From: Roseateles sp.
GTDB taxonomy: Bacteria; Pseudomonadota; Gammaproteobacteria; Burkholderiales; Burkholderiaceae_C
DNA: 63,556 nt
Direction: 5' to 3'
NCBI GenBank assembly: GCA_019234295.1
Contig: JAFALK010000094.1
Span: forward strand, 1-63,556
Each line of letters starts with the position of its first letter. The first letter of the stretch is position 1. Under the pieces are notes generated by a model that searched no databases, was not told the origin of the DNA, and saw nothing but the letters and a program-made list of their open reading frames with translations. Made by a program: the position numbers and the translations under genes. Below, piece by piece: positions 1 through 8,802 of the stretch.

Positions 1-170
<170 letters not shown>

Positions 171-190
171 TCAGAATGGTATTGGTCGAG

Positions 191-224
191 CGCGAGCACG
201 GGCCTTGCTGCGGCGGTGCTCGCG
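191..224. repeat. Inverted repeat between wzz-like gene and gmd
   Basis: CGCGAGCAC (191-199) and its exact reverse complement GTGCTCGCG (216-224) can form a 9-bp stem with a 16-base loop in the gap between the co-polymerase gene and gmd. No T-run follows on the minus strand, so it is not a classic intrinsic terminator. It could be an RNA-processing or partial attenuation structure between cistrons; that is inference. Confidence 0.45.
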
Positions 225-256
225 AGCGCAGTCGGTCGCAACAATGCCTTTACGGC

Positions 257-1417
257 TCAGCGGCGACGCCAGGCGCGACGAAGATTGGCGAATTTCTCGG
301 CATTGTCCGGCTGGCTGGCGGCCTCGCGCCAGAAATGCCGGCACAGCACGTAGAACAGCAGCAGGACCCAGACGCCTACCGTGGTCCCGACGGCGATGAG
401 GGCTCGTTTGGGCTTGCTCTTGTGCTCGGGAAGCGTGGCGACGTCCACAACCTGGATCAGTGCGCCGTCGCGGCTTTCGTCCATGCGGGCCAGCTCAAAC
501 TGTTTGGAGAGCAGATCGAGCAGCGTCTCCTGGTACTTGAACTCACGGTAGCGCGCGACGTAGTCGCTGTCGCTCTTGCCCCCTTGCGAGGATTCGAGCT
601 GCTGCATCTGACGGCGCAAAGCGTCAACCAGGCTCAGCTGCTGCTGCACCTCGGGCGAGGTGTCGGCCAGCTTCTGCCGCATCACCTGCAGTTGCACTTC
701 GGCCGCCGTGGCTTGTGCCTTGATCTTGGCGTAGTTGTCGACCTCGGCTTTGGGCTCTGTCTTCAGTGCGCCGGGGTTGAAGCCGCTGTTCTGGAGCTTT
801 TGCTGGGCATCCGTCAGCTGCGCCTGCGTGCGCTTGAGCTCGCCTTCAAAAAAGACGCGGCGCTGCTGTGCCTCCGTCAGCGCCAATTCGCCGGTGAGCC
901 GGCGCAATTCGGCCACGTGCTGGTTGGCGAGATCGGCGGCCAGTTGGGGCGTCGGCGCGTCGGCCTCGACCGTGATCAACCCGTCCTTCTTGCCCAGGTT
1001 GATGCGCACGTTGTCCTCAAGCCTCTTGCGAGCCTCGAAGCGGTACTTGACGTCGTAGAGCTTCATCAGCTCGAAGCGGTCGACGATGCGATCCTCGGCG
1101 TTGACGCTTTGCATCAACGAGACGAACTGGTCGGCCGCAGTCTTGGTGTTCACGCCGGCAAGACCGGACAGGGCACCGATCGACGCGAGCGCCGAGGCGG
1201 CAGCGTTTTGCTGTTGCTGCGGAGGCAAGAACGTGGTCTTGGCCGTGTAGGTGGGCGCGACAAGGTAGCTGACCCCAAGGGCCAGCGCGCCGGCCGCCAG
1301 GGGGGCAACGCTCAACAGTCGCCATGAGGACACCAGGCTGATGAGGATGTCCAGCAGGCCAGAGTCTTCTTCCCCGGCTCCGCCCGCATGCGCGAAGTTC
1401 GTGCTTGGTCCAGTCAC
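257..1417 (-). CDS. Wzz/GNVR-type polysaccharide chain-length determinant (co-polymerase)
   Basis: 386 residues. A cytoplasmic N-terminus leads into a membrane segment at about residues 33-52 (LLSVAPLAAGALALGVSYLV), then a long periplasmic domain rich in Gln/Ala/Leu with coiled-coil character (about 170-300), and a second membrane segment near 342-362 followed by a short basic tail (FANLRRAWRRR). This two-helix layout is that of PF02706 polysaccharide co-polymerases, which set the length of Wzy-made chains at the inner membrane. There is no fused C-terminal tyrosine kinase domain. The start lies 13 bases downstream of the stop of the SLBB export gene on the same strand, so the two are probably co-transcribed. 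Specific sugar unknown. Confidence 0.88.
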   Translation of the reverse strand: MTGPSTNFAHAGGAGEEDSGLLDILISLVSSWRLLSVAPLAAGALALGVSYLVAPTYTAKTTFLPPQQQQNAAASALASIGALSGLAGVNTKTAADQFVSLMQSVNAEDRIVDRFELMKLYDVKYRFEARKRLEDNVRINLGKKDGLITVEADAPTPQLAADLANQHVAELRRLTGELALTEAQQRRVFFEGELKRTQAQLTDAQQKLQNSGFNPGALKTEPKAEVDNYAKIKAQATAAEVQLQVMRQKLADTSPEVQQQLSLVDALRRQMQQLESSQGGKSDSDYVARYREFKYQETLLDLLSKQFELARMDESRDGALIQVVDVATLPEHKSKPKRALIAVGTTVGVWVLLLFYVLCRHFWREAASQPDNAEKFANLRRAWRRR

Positions 1418-1430
1418 AAGAGGCTCCGCG

Positions 1431-3437
1431 TTACTTCAGTGTCTTCAGGGCGGCTGCGCCGAGACCGAATTGATAGAGGATCTGCGTCCATTGCTGGGCG
1501 GACTGCGCGAAGGTGGTCTTGTCCAGTTCCTCGGGAACGATGATCGTGTCCCCAGGCAGGGCCGGCAGGTTGTTGATGCCAGAACCCGCGCTGAACCAGC
1601 CACTGGAAGCCTGGCGCGCGCTCACCACGCTGCCGTTGGCGCGCACGACGAAGATGCTGCCGGTGTCGGCGCCCTTTTTGGCGCCACCGGCCAGCCTCAT
1701 CACGTCGTCCATGGTGCTGCCGTCGGTCAGCAAGTAGCTGCCAGCATTGAACACGCTGCCAAATACACCCACCGTGGTGGGGCGTGCTGGGATGAGCAGA
1801 CGGTCGCCGTCCTCGATCACGAGTTGGGGCAGGGCGCTGCTACTGGGCTCGATCTGGAGCACCACGCGCCCGGTCGGCCGAATGCTGCGCAGCCGCTCGA
1901 TCAGGCGTGAAGTGCCCACCGCGCGCTGGGCCTGGGCGGCGGCTTCGTCCGCGCTCAGGGCCTTCTGGGTGCTCGTGGCGCGCGTGAAGTCGGTCTCCAT
2001 GTCGCGCAGCGCACGGTCGTAGTTCTCCTGCTGGACCTTGCGCACGCTTTCACGCGAGAAGTCAGTGCCGAATACATAGGCTTGCGGCGTCAGGCCGCCG
2101 GCTGCGCGCAGTGCATCCTGCAGAGTGCTGTTAGGGGGCAGCAGGTAGTCCCCCGAGCGCTGGACTTCGCCTTCGACGCGCACACGCTTGTATTGACGAT
2201 CGCGCGCCAACGCGGCGTCGACCGCGCTGAAGGCCCGCAGCACGTCGCCGTTGCCGATGGGGGCCTTCATCTGCGCAGGCAGGTCCAGCTGGACAACGCG
2301 CTGGTCGTTGCGATCGCTCAGGCGCTCAACGGTCAGGCGCGAGCGATCCGCCACGGCGCTGAAACCGCCGGCCATATTCAGCACGTCGGCCACGGTTTCA
2401 CCGGACTTGAGCTCGACGATGCTGGCCTTGTTGACGCTGCCCAGGATGGCGGCCTGCGGGCCGACAGGGCCGATGTAGAGCACGTCTTCGGCCTGAAGGG
2501 CAAGATCCGCGGACTTGTCGCCGCGCAGCAGCAAATCGTAGATGTCGAAGTGCGAGACGGTCCTGCCGCCGCGGCGCAGTTCGATCTGGCGGAAGCTGCC
2601 TGCGGCGGAGGGGCCGCCGGCCTGAATCAAGCCATTGACGATGGTCGAGAGGCTGCTGACCGTGTAGGGCCCCGGGCGCTGCGTGAAGCCGGCCACGTAG
2701 ATGCGGAAGCTGCGCAGCCGGCCGAGCGCGGTACTGACCTGGAAATTCTTGAACACTTGGCCTACGCGAGAGCGTACGACGTTGTTCAGCTCGCCATAGC
2801 GCACGCCCGCAACCATGACGGGGCCGACGCGCGGGATGTTGATGCGTCCGACACGGTCCACGACCAGGCGCAGATCTGCGTCGATCGAGCCCCAGAGCGT
2901 GATCTGGACCTCGTCGCCGATGCCCAGCACATAGTCTTCGCCGACTGCACGTGGGCCCTCACCCGCGCCATAACTGCCGTCGAGCACGAGGTCGGCGCCG
3001 AGACGGCGGATCGGCAAGGGCGGACGTGTGTCGCGCATGTCACGGGCATCTGCGGCGTCGCGCGTGTCGCTCAGTCGAGAGTCGCGCGCGTCAGTGGTGG
3101 CTTGCGACCGAGTCGTCTCGTAGGCCGAGACATCAATCCCCAACAGACGATTGACGTACAGCTCAAACTCGCCCGGCTCGTAGCGAGGACGGGTCGGGCG
3201 TCGCGCATCGATGGATTGACGCTCGTCGTCCACGCTGCGCGTGCGATCGTCATTGCTGCGGGGCGCGCTCAGGCGGGTCGACGACGGAGTGTTGTCATTC
3301 GTGGTGGCGTCGTTGACGTCGGCGGCGAATGCCACCCCCATCAGCAGGCTCAGGCTCATCGCCGCGGTGACAAGGCTGACAACTGCCCTTGCAGGCGAAG
3401 CGGCGCGGGGAGCGCTGGTGTCCATGAAGGCTTTCAT
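1431..3437 (-). CDS. Polysaccharide export outer-membrane protein with SLBB repeats
   Basis: 668 residues if it starts at the ATG ending at 3437; a second ATG four codons in (3425) is possible, and neither has a strong Shine-Dalgarno. The N-terminus is a signal peptide (MKAFMDTSAPRAASPARAVV, then a hydrophobic run ending VAFAAD). After a low-complexity Asp/Arg/Thr-rich linker comes a Poly_export domain (about 165-260, DYVLGIGDEVQITLWGSI), then several SLBB-like beta-grasp repeats marked by VEGEVQRSGDYLLPPNSTL and VFGSVFNAGSYLLTDGSTM. It would form the outer-membrane exit channel partnering the neighbouring Wzz-type protein. It is longer than Wza-type exporters (about 380 residues) and resembles the extended OPX class. 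Divergent from the glycosyltransferase at 3653. Confidence 0.88.
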   Translation of the reverse strand: MKAFMDTSAPRAASPARAVVSLVTAAMSLSLLMGVAFAADVNDATTNDNTPSSTRLSAPRSNDDRTRSVDDERQSIDARRPTRPRYEPGEFELYVNRLLGIDVSAYETTRSQATTDARDSRLSDTRDAADARDMRDTRPPLPIRRLGADLVLDGSYGAGEGPRAVGEDYVLGIGDEVQITLWGSIDADLRLVVDRVGRINIPRVGPVMVAGVRYGELNNVVRSRVGQVFKNFQVSTALGRLRSFRIYVAGFTQRPGPYTVSSLSTIVNGLIQAGGPSAAGSFRQIELRRGGRTVSHFDIYDLLLRGDKSADLALQAEDVLYIGPVGPQAAILGSVNKASIVELKSGETVADVLNMAGGFSAVADRSRLTVERLSDRNDQRVVQLDLPAQMKAPIGNGDVLRAFSAVDAALARDRQYKRVRVEGEVQRSGDYLLPPNSTLQDALRAAGGLTPQAYVFGTDFSRESVRKVQQENYDRALRDMETDFTRATSTQKALSADEAAAQAQRAVGTSRLIERLRSIRPTGRVVLQIEPSSSALPQLVIEDGDRLLIPARPTTVGVFGSVFNAGSYLLTDGSTMDDVMRLAGGAKKGADTGSIFVVRANGSVVSARQASSGWFSAGSGINNLPALPGDTIIVPEELDKTTFAQSAQQWTQILYQFGLGAAALKTLK

Positions 3438-3652
3438 TGATTGCAAAAGAGGACGACGGGCCGTCGCGGGTTTTTGCGGTGCGCGCATTCTAGGGCTGGA
3501 ATCCTGGGCAACCAGGCCGGGGCAAGCCAAGCTGCGGGCCCGAGGCCGGGCTGTTGCTTCTGTCCCCTTCCCGGCTCAGCAAGGGGCTGCGCGGCGCGTG
3601 TGGGCAACGCCGGCTGCGCTGCTGGGCTGCTGTCGGGGGATAAAATCCTGCG

Positions 3653-4792
3653 ATGCTCCATCTGCTGATCTCGTTCTTTGTTTCCATGCTGGTTAGCTTG
3701 GCGGTCATCCGGTCATCGCACGCCCATGGGCATATCTCCGGAGACGCCGATCTGTCGGGGCCTCAGAAGTTCCATGCCCACCCGGTGCCCCGCATCGGTG
3801 GTCTGGGTATTTACCTTGGCCTGATGGTCAGTGCGGTCGCGGCGTGGTGGCATGGTTCTTCGACCACCACGACGGGGCTGCTCCTGCTGTTGTGCGGCCT
3901 GCCGGCCTTCAGCGCGGGTCTGATCGAGGATCTGACCAAGAAGATCTCACCTCAGCAACGCCTGGTCGCGACGGCCATCTCTGCAGCCCTAGGCATCTAC
4001 TTCCTCGACGCGCGCATCACGCATGTCGACATCGTCGGACTGGACTATTTGCTGAGCTTCACGGCGTTCTCTGTCTTGACGACCATTCTGGCCGGGGCCG
4101 GCCTTGCCAACGCGATCAACATCATCGACGGCTTCAACGGCTTGGCGTCCATGTGTGTGAGTCTGATGTTGCTGAGCCTGGCCTACGTGGCTTACCAGGT
4201 CGGCGATTTCGAGCTGGCTGCCTGGGCCATGGCTGGCATCGGTGCCTCGCTGGGCTTCTTCGTGTGGAACTTCCCGTCCGGCCTGGTCTTCCTGGGCGAT
4301 GGGGGGGCATATTTCTTAGGCTTCCTGGTCGCTGAGATCAGCATCTTGCTGGTGCAGCGCCACCCCGAGGTCTCGCCACTGTTTGCCCTGCTGGTGGGCA
4401 TCTACCCGGTCTTCGAGACCCTGTTCTCGATCTACCGCCGCCGCTTCATCCGAGCGACGCCTCCGGGCCTTGCCGACGGTATCCACCTGCATTCGCTGAT
4501 CTACCGACGCTTGATGCGCTGGGCCATGGGGGCGCGCGATGCGCGCACCCTGACCCGGCGTAACTCCTTCACCGCGCCCTACCTCTGGACCCTTTGCATC
4601 ACCTCCCTGATCCCGGCCGTCGTGTTCTGGGATTCGACGCCGGCCTTGCTCGCCTTCCTGATGCTTTTTTGCGTCGGCTATGTGGGTCTGTATTGGCGCA
4701 TCGTGCGCTTCCGTACCCCCAAGTGGCTGGTTGTCCGTACCCAGCACAAGCACGTGCGCCGACCCATCGGATCACCCGGCAAACACGAGTGA
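3653..4792 (+). CDS. WecA/TagO-like polyprenyl-phosphate sugar-1-phosphate transferase (GT4 family)
   Basis: 379 residues and strongly hydrophobic, with about ten membrane segments. Family landmarks: HPVPRIGGLGIYLGL near residue 43 (the HxxxTPRxGG-like loop), NIIDGFNGLASM (about 154-165, the acidic DGxNGL motif), and FLGDGGAYFLGF (about 217-228). A C-terminal His-rich loop (GIHLHSLIYRRL) fits cytoplasmic loop 5. These enzymes load the first sugar-1-phosphate of an O-antigen or capsule repeat onto undecaprenyl phosphate. It faces away from the export/co-polymerase genes and probably initiates the same polysaccharide. A TAAAAT box lies only six bases before the ATG, which may mean a very short leader. 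Confidence 0.9.
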   Translation: MLHLLISFFVSMLVSLAVIRSSHAHGHISGDADLSGPQKFHAHPVPRIGGLGIYLGLMVSAVAAWWHGSSTTTTGLLLLLCGLPAFSAGLIEDLTKKISPQQRLVATAISAALGIYFLDARITHVDIVGLDYLLSFTAFSVLTTILAGAGLANAINIIDGFNGLASMCVSLMLLSLAYVAYQVGDFELAAWAMAGIGASLGFFVWNFPSGLVFLGDGGAYFLGFLVAEISILLVQRHPEVSPLFALLVGIYPVFETLFSIYRRRFIRATPPGLADGIHLHSLIYRRLMRWAMGARDARTLTRRNSFTAPYLWTLCITSLIPAVVFWDSTPALLAFLMLFCVGYVGLYWRIVRFRTPKWLVVRTQHKHVRRPIGSPGKHE

Positions 4793-4820
4793 TTCGGTGG
4801 CTGGGCGATAATCCTGCCCC

Positions 4821-6311
4821 ATGACCGAATCCGTGACCCCGGAAGCAGTGCCTGCGCGCTTCGACACCCTCCCGCTCGATCCCAAGCTGCTTCGTGCGGT
4901 GGCCGACCAGGGCTACGCCACCATGACGCCCATCCAGGCCAAGGCGATCCCCATCGTGCTGGCCGGCCGCGACGTCATGGGTGCCGCGCAGACGGGCACG
5001 GGCAAGACTGCCGCGTTCTCCATTCCGCTGCTGCAGCGCATGCTCAAGCATGAAACCGCCAGCGTTTCGCCCGCTCGCCACCCCGTGCGCGCGCTCGTGA
5101 TCGCGCCGACTCGCGAGCTGGCCGACCAGGTCTCCAACAACGTCAAGGCCTACTCCAAGCACACCATGCTGCGTGCGGCTTGTGTGTTCGGCGGCGTGGA
5201 CATGAAGCCGCAAACACTGGAGCTCAAGGCCGGTGTCGAGGTGCTGATCGCCACCCCGGGCCGCCTGCTGGACCATATCGAGGCCAAGAACTGTGTGCTC
5301 AACCAGGTCGAGTACGTGGTGCTCGACGAGGCTGACCGTATGCTCGACATCGGCTTCCTGCCCGACCTGCAGCGCATCCTGTCCTACCTGCCCAAGACCC
5401 GTCAGACCCTGCTGTTCTCGGCCACTTTCTCGCCCGAGATCAAGCGCCTGGCACAGAGCTATCTGCAAGATCCGATTCTGGTCGAGGTAGCGCGCCCCAA
5501 TGCCACGGCGTCCACAGTGGAGCAGCTGTTTTACAGCGTGACCGACGACGACAAGCGCGCGGCGATCAAGAAGATCCTGAAGGAGCGCGAGATCCGGCAG
5601 GCCATCGTCTTCGGCAATTCCAAGCTGGGCGTGGCCCGGCTGGCCCGCGCCTTCGAGCGAGACGGCCTGCGCACTGCGGCCTTGCACGGCGACAAGTCCC
5701 AGGACGAGCGCCTCAAGTCCCTGGCGGCCTTCAAGCGCGGGGATGTGGACCTGCTCGTGGCGACTGACGTGGCCGCCCGCGGCCTGGACATCGCCGACTT
5801 GCCGGCCGTTTTCAATTACGACGTGCCCTTCAATGCCGAGGACTACGTCCACCGCATCGGACGTACCGGCCGCGCAGGCGCCTCGGGTATTGCGATCACG
5901 CTGGTGACCAAGGCCGATGCCCGCAACATCGCCGACGTCGAGAAGCTCATCAAGCACAAGATCGAGCTGGAGCCGATCGAGGTCGAGGAAGAGCGTCCGG
6001 CCCGCCGTCCGCGCCGCGAGTTCGAATCGCGCGAGCGAAGCGATGAGGGGCGCCGGGAGGATGGCCGCCGAGACGATGGCCGCCGGGATGAGGGCCGCCG
6101 TGAGGAGGCCCCGCGCCCAGCCTATCGCGCGCCCGCCGCGCCGCGCGACCCCTTCTTCGACAAGCCCTACGAGGCCAAGGCCGAGGGAGAGAAGCCGGCC
6201 TGGGAGAAGGGCCCCGCCCCCACAGCGCGCGGGCTGTCCAGCAACATCAAGCCCAAGAAGAAGGTGGCGGCCCTGTTCGGCACCAAGCCGGTCGCGCCGG
6301 TCGAAGGCTGA
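4821..6311 (+). CDS. rhlE: DEAD-box ATP-dependent RNA helicase, RhlE-like
   Basis: 496 residues. Motifs in order: Q motif GYATMTPIQ (31-39), Walker A AAQTGTGKT (55-63), PTRELADQ, TPGRLLD, DEAD (169-172), SAT (motif III), then the second RecA domain with ATDVAARGLD and HRIGRTGRAG. The tail from about 390 is rich in Arg/Asp/Glu (repeats such as GRRDDGRRDEGRREE), a disordered RNA-binding extension common in RhlE homologues. Expected role: ATP-driven RNA duplex remodelling in ribosome assembly or degradosome work. The gene stands alone on the plus strand; a GATAAT box at 4807-4812 lies eight bases before the start. RhlE versus another DEAD-box paralogue is inferred from length and tail. Confidence 0.9.
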   Translation: MTESVTPEAVPARFDTLPLDPKLLRAVADQGYATMTPIQAKAIPIVLAGRDVMGAAQTGTGKTAAFSIPLLQRMLKHETASVSPARHPVRALVIAPTRELADQVSNNVKAYSKHTMLRAACVFGGVDMKPQTLELKAGVEVLIATPGRLLDHIEAKNCVLNQVEYVVLDEADRMLDIGFLPDLQRILSYLPKTRQTLLFSATFSPEIKRLAQSYLQDPILVEVARPNATASTVEQLFYSVTDDDKRAAIKKILKEREIRQAIVFGNSKLGVARLARAFERDGLRTAALHGDKSQDERLKSLAAFKRGDVDLLVATDVAARGLDIADLPAVFNYDVPFNAEDYVHRIGRTGRAGASGIAITLVTKADARNIADVEKLIKHKIELEPIEVEEERPARRPRREFESRERSDEGRREDGRRDDGRRDEGRREEAPRPAYRAPAAPRDPFFDKPYEAKAEGEKPAWEKGPAPTARGLSSNIKPKKKVAALFGTKPVAPVEG

Positions 6312-6359
6312 TCAGAGCCTCAGGCCGTTACGCGTTCTGGCGTTCTGGCGTTCAGGCAT

Positions 6360-7127
6360 TCAGGCCAACAAGGAGAACACTGCCGGCACTTTGTCCGGCA
6401 GTTCTTTTTTGGCGTTGCGCCAAGTCGAAACCGGCGCGCTGAAGGTGAAGCCGCCGGGCAGTGAAAGCCCGCAGCTGACCGAGAGTCGCGTCGCCGGCTT
6501 CAGCGTCGCCAGCAGGGCCTGAAGCAAGGCGCTGTTGCGGTAGGGTGTCTCGATCATCAGCTGGGTCTGCTGGTGCTTCATCGAAAGCGCTTCCAGCTCG
6601 CGGATGCGCGCCATGCGTGCACCGGTCTCCACCGGCAAGTAGCCGACGAAGGCAAAGCTCTGGCCATTGAGGCCGCTGCTGGACAAGGCCATCAGGAGCG
6701 AGCTCGGCCCTGAGAGGGGGACGACTTCGACGCCGGCCGCGTGCGCGGCTTGCACGAGCATGGCACCGGGATCGGCGATCGCCGGCAGGCCGGCTTCCGA
6801 AATCAGGCCCAGGTCCTCTCCGTCTAGGCAGGGTGCCAGCAGCCGGCTCCATTCGGCGCTCTGGTTGGCGCTCTGATCCGTGCGTCCCCCCTTGGGAGGG
6901 CGGGGAAGCTCGGTGATGGCCAGCGACTGCAGCGGCAAGGCCAGGGGCGTGATCTCGTTCACCCGCTTGAGGAAGGCCCGCGTCGTCTTGGCGTTCTCGG
7001 CGGCCCAGTGCGTGAGCCGCGCGGCCACGGTGATGGCCTGCAGTGGCAGCACGGCCTGGAGATCGACGGCCGCGCCTTCCACGCCGAAGTCCAGCGTGTT
7101 GGGCACGAGGAAAAGCCGGCCCTTCAT
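6360..7127 (-). CDS. SAM-dependent methyltransferase, RsmI-related (COG0313 tetrapyrrole-methylase fold)
   Basis: 255 residues from the ATG at 7127, which overlaps the maf stop codon as ATGA, so the pair is translationally coupled. The start MKGRLFLVPNTL matches the first strand of the tetrapyrrole-methylase fold. Further landmarks are ISEAGLPAIADPGAMLVQAA (SAM-binding loop) and VPLSGPSSLLMALSSSGLNG. RsmI itself 2'-O-methylates C1402 of 16S rRNA; this shorter variant beside maf and yceD is a regular betaproteobacterial neighbour whose substrate I cannot state. An in-frame start seven codons earlier is less likely, given the ATGA overlap. Confidence 0.82.
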   Translation of the reverse strand: MKGRLFLVPNTLDFGVEGAAVDLQAVLPLQAITVAARLTHWAAENAKTTRAFLKRVNEITPLALPLQSLAITELPRPPKGGRTDQSANQSAEWSRLLAPCLDGEDLGLISEAGLPAIADPGAMLVQAAHAAGVEVVPLSGPSSLLMALSSSGLNGQSFAFVGYLPVETGARMARIRELEALSMKHQQTQLMIETPYRNSALLQALLATLKPATRLSVSCGLSLPGGFTFSAPVSTWRNAKKELPDKVPAVFSLLA

Positions 7128-7705
7128 CGCAGCGGATCCAGGCCGCATTGGCGCAGCAGCTTGGCCGTACGGATCAGCGGCAGGCCGACCAGCGCGGTCG
7201 GATCGTCGGATTCAATGGATTCGAGCAAGACGGGCCCCAAGGTCTCGCACTTGGCACTGCCGGCGCAGTCGTAGGGCTCGTCCAGCCGCAGATAACGCTC
7301 GATCTCGGCGTCTTCGAGCGTGCGAAAACGCACCCGCACTGGCGAAAGAAACTCGCCCGTGAAGCCGGGGCTGACGATGGCCACTGCGGTCTGGAAGACG
7401 ACGGCATGCCCGCTCATGCGGCGCAGTTGCTCCACCGCCCGCTCGTGAGTGCCGGGTTTGCCGATGGCCTGGCCGTCCAGCTCGGCGACTTGGTCCGAGC
7501 CGATCACCACCGCTGCGGGGAAGCGCGCGGCCACGGCGCGGGCCTTGGCCATCGCCAGGCGGCGGGCCAATTCGGCCGGCGGCTCGCAGGGCAGGGGGGT
7601 CTCGTCGACCTCGGGTTTGGCCACTTCGAAGGGCAGGCGCAGGCGCTCCAGCAGTTCGCGCCGGTAGCGCGAGGTGGAGCCCAAGATGAGTTGAGGCGTG
7701 GTCAT
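7124..7705 (-). CDS. Maf family nucleoside triphosphate pyrophosphatase
   Basis: 193 residues from the ATG at 7705. The N-terminus MTTPQLILGSTSRYRRELLE carries the Maf signature SxSxRR, followed by EVDETPLPCEPP (the DE motif), VVIGSDQVAELDGQ and GKPGTHERAVEQL. Maf proteins hydrolyse non-canonical or modified NTPs to the monophosphate plus pyrophosphate; the exact substrate cannot be told from the sequence. Divergent from yceD, with 31 bases between the starts. Upstream in-frame codons exist but would run through the yceD 5' region, so the short form is preferred. Confidence 0.9.
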   Translation of the reverse strand: MTTPQLILGSTSRYRRELLERLRLPFEVAKPEVDETPLPCEPPAELARRLAMAKARAVAARFPAAVVIGSDQVAELDGQAIGKPGTHERAVEQLRRMSGHAVVFQTAVAIVSPGFTGEFLSPVRVRFRTLEDAEIERYLRLDEPYDCAGSAKCETLGPVLLESIESDDPTALVGLPLIRTAKLLRQCGLDPLR

Positions 7706-7736
7706 GCGCGGATTGTCGGGGCATACACTTCGGGCA

Positions 7737-8279
7737 ATGAAGAACCGAGTCTTTTCCGCCGCCAAGCTCGATGTGGAGGCGTTTGCGCATGACGGCGCCA
7801 GCCTCGAAGGGCAATGGCCGGCCACCGAGCTTGAGCGCCTTGCGGATGCGGCGGCTGCGGAGGCGCCGGCCGCCGGCTGGCCGGCCGTCAACTGGTTGCT
7901 CGAGGGCGAAGCGCGAGCGCGCCGCGCCGCTGAGCCCGAGATCTGGCTGCACCTTCAGGCCGATGCCCAGGTGAGCCTGACCTGCCAGCGCTGCCTGCGC
8001 CCCGTGCGCGAGCACCTGGAGGTCGACCGGTCCATCCTGTTCGTCCGTGGTGAGGACGAGGCGGCCAGCCTGGATGCGGACAGCGAGGACGACGTGCTGG
8101 CGCTGCCCCGCCACCTGGACGCCAAGGAGCTGATCGAGGACGAGCTCTTGCTCGCCCTGCCCTTGGTGCCGCGCCACGACAGCTGCCCGCAGCCGCTGTC
8201 GGCGCCGGCCGAGGAAGAAGCGCCCGTCGAGGACAAGCCCAACCCCTTTGCCGCGCTGAAGGCCCTCAAAAAGGGCTGA
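7737..8279 (+). CDS. yceD: YceD/DUF177 protein upstream of rpmF
   Basis: 180 residues, acidic. The central [19 protein letters not shown] contains the CxxC pair typical of DUF177, and the C-terminus [12 protein letters not shown] is the conserved tail (NPFAxLxxLK). The family is found immediately upstream of rpmF and has been linked to 23S rRNA accumulation and ribosome biogenesis. Here it precedes the L32 gene by 149 bases. The start at 7737 is chosen because [12 protein letters not shown] fits the family N-terminus; a TACACT box lies at 7724-7729. Confidence 0.88.
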   Translation: MKNRVFSAAKLDVEAFAHDGASLEGQWPATELERLADAAAAEAPAAGWPAVNWLLEGEARARRAAEPEIWLHLQADAQVSLTCQRCLRPVREHLEVDRSILFVRGEDEAASLDADSEDDVLALPRHLDAKELIEDELLLALPLVPRHDSCPQPLSAPAEEEAPVEDKPNPFAALKALKKG

Positions 8280-8283
8280 AGAC

Positions 8284-8312
8284 TTGGGTTTTTCCGGATC
8301 CCGTGCTACACT
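8284..8312 (+). promoter_or_regulatory. Candidate sigma-70 promoter for rpmF
   Basis: TTGGGT (8284-8289) and TACACT (8307-8312) are separated by exactly 17 bases, just after the yceD stop and 117 bases before the rpmF start. This would let L32 be made independently of yceD. Read from sequence only; no transcription start is known. Confidence 0.5.
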
Positions 8313-8428
8313 CGCGGGCTTTCCCGGGCCTATTTCATTTTCCATGTTCATCATGGTGGATCGGTTCCCGGGCGTGGGGCTCTATCAACCAAAGTCCCCA
8401 ATTTCGGACACCCCACAGGAGAAACATC

Positions 8429-8611
8429 ATGGCCGTTCAGCAAAACAAGAAGTCGCCTTCCAAGCGTGGCATGCACCGTTCGCACAATGCCCTCGTGAAC
8501 CCGGGCACCGCTATCGAGCCGACGACCGGCGAAGTGCACCTGCGTCACCACATCAGCCCCAACGGTTTCTACCGTGGCCGCAAGGTCCTGAAGACCAAGG
8601 CCGAGGCCTGA
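8429..8611 (+). CDS. rpmF: 50S ribosomal protein L32
   Basis: 60 residues: [20 protein letters not shown] at the start and [20 protein letters not shown] near the end, a clear L32. It is a structural protein of the large ribosomal subunit. A good Shine-Dalgarno (CAGGAG) precedes the ATG. The family's zinc cysteines are absent: this is the Cys-minus form, in which HLRHHIS replaces CxxC. The yceD-rpmF-plsX-fab order is the classic bacterial arrangement. An intrinsic terminator follows at 8665-8697. Confidence 0.97.
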   Translation: MAVQQNKKSPSKRGMHRSHNALVNPGTAIEPTTGEVHLRHHISPNGFYRGRKVLKTKAEA

Positions 8612-8664
8612 TCCTTCGGGAATTCGCGCGCCGCCAGGCGTGCGCCCTGTCGACAATTCGAAAT

Positions 8665-8697
8665 CCCGGCCTGTGTCCTCACGCAGTGCCGGGTTTT
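8665..8697 (+). terminator. Intrinsic terminator after rpmF
   Basis: CCCGGC (8665-8670) pairs with GCCGGG (8688-8693) and is followed by TTTT. It sits between rpmF and plsX, so part of the upstream transcript probably ends here and plsX must have read-through or its own promoter. Confidence 0.6.
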
Positions 8698-8802
8698 GTC
8701 ATTTCCGGCCCCTATGCTGTCGGTGCGCCACTCCGGGCGCGCCCGCTTGAACTGAGCGCTGGCCTCGCTTAAGGTCGGCCGTCTCGGCCAGATTCGTTCC
8801 CG

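Noticed and set aside
2082..3440. 452-residue open frame on the plus strand
   Set aside because: Shadow of the SLBB exporter gene, which has signal peptide and conserved repeats.
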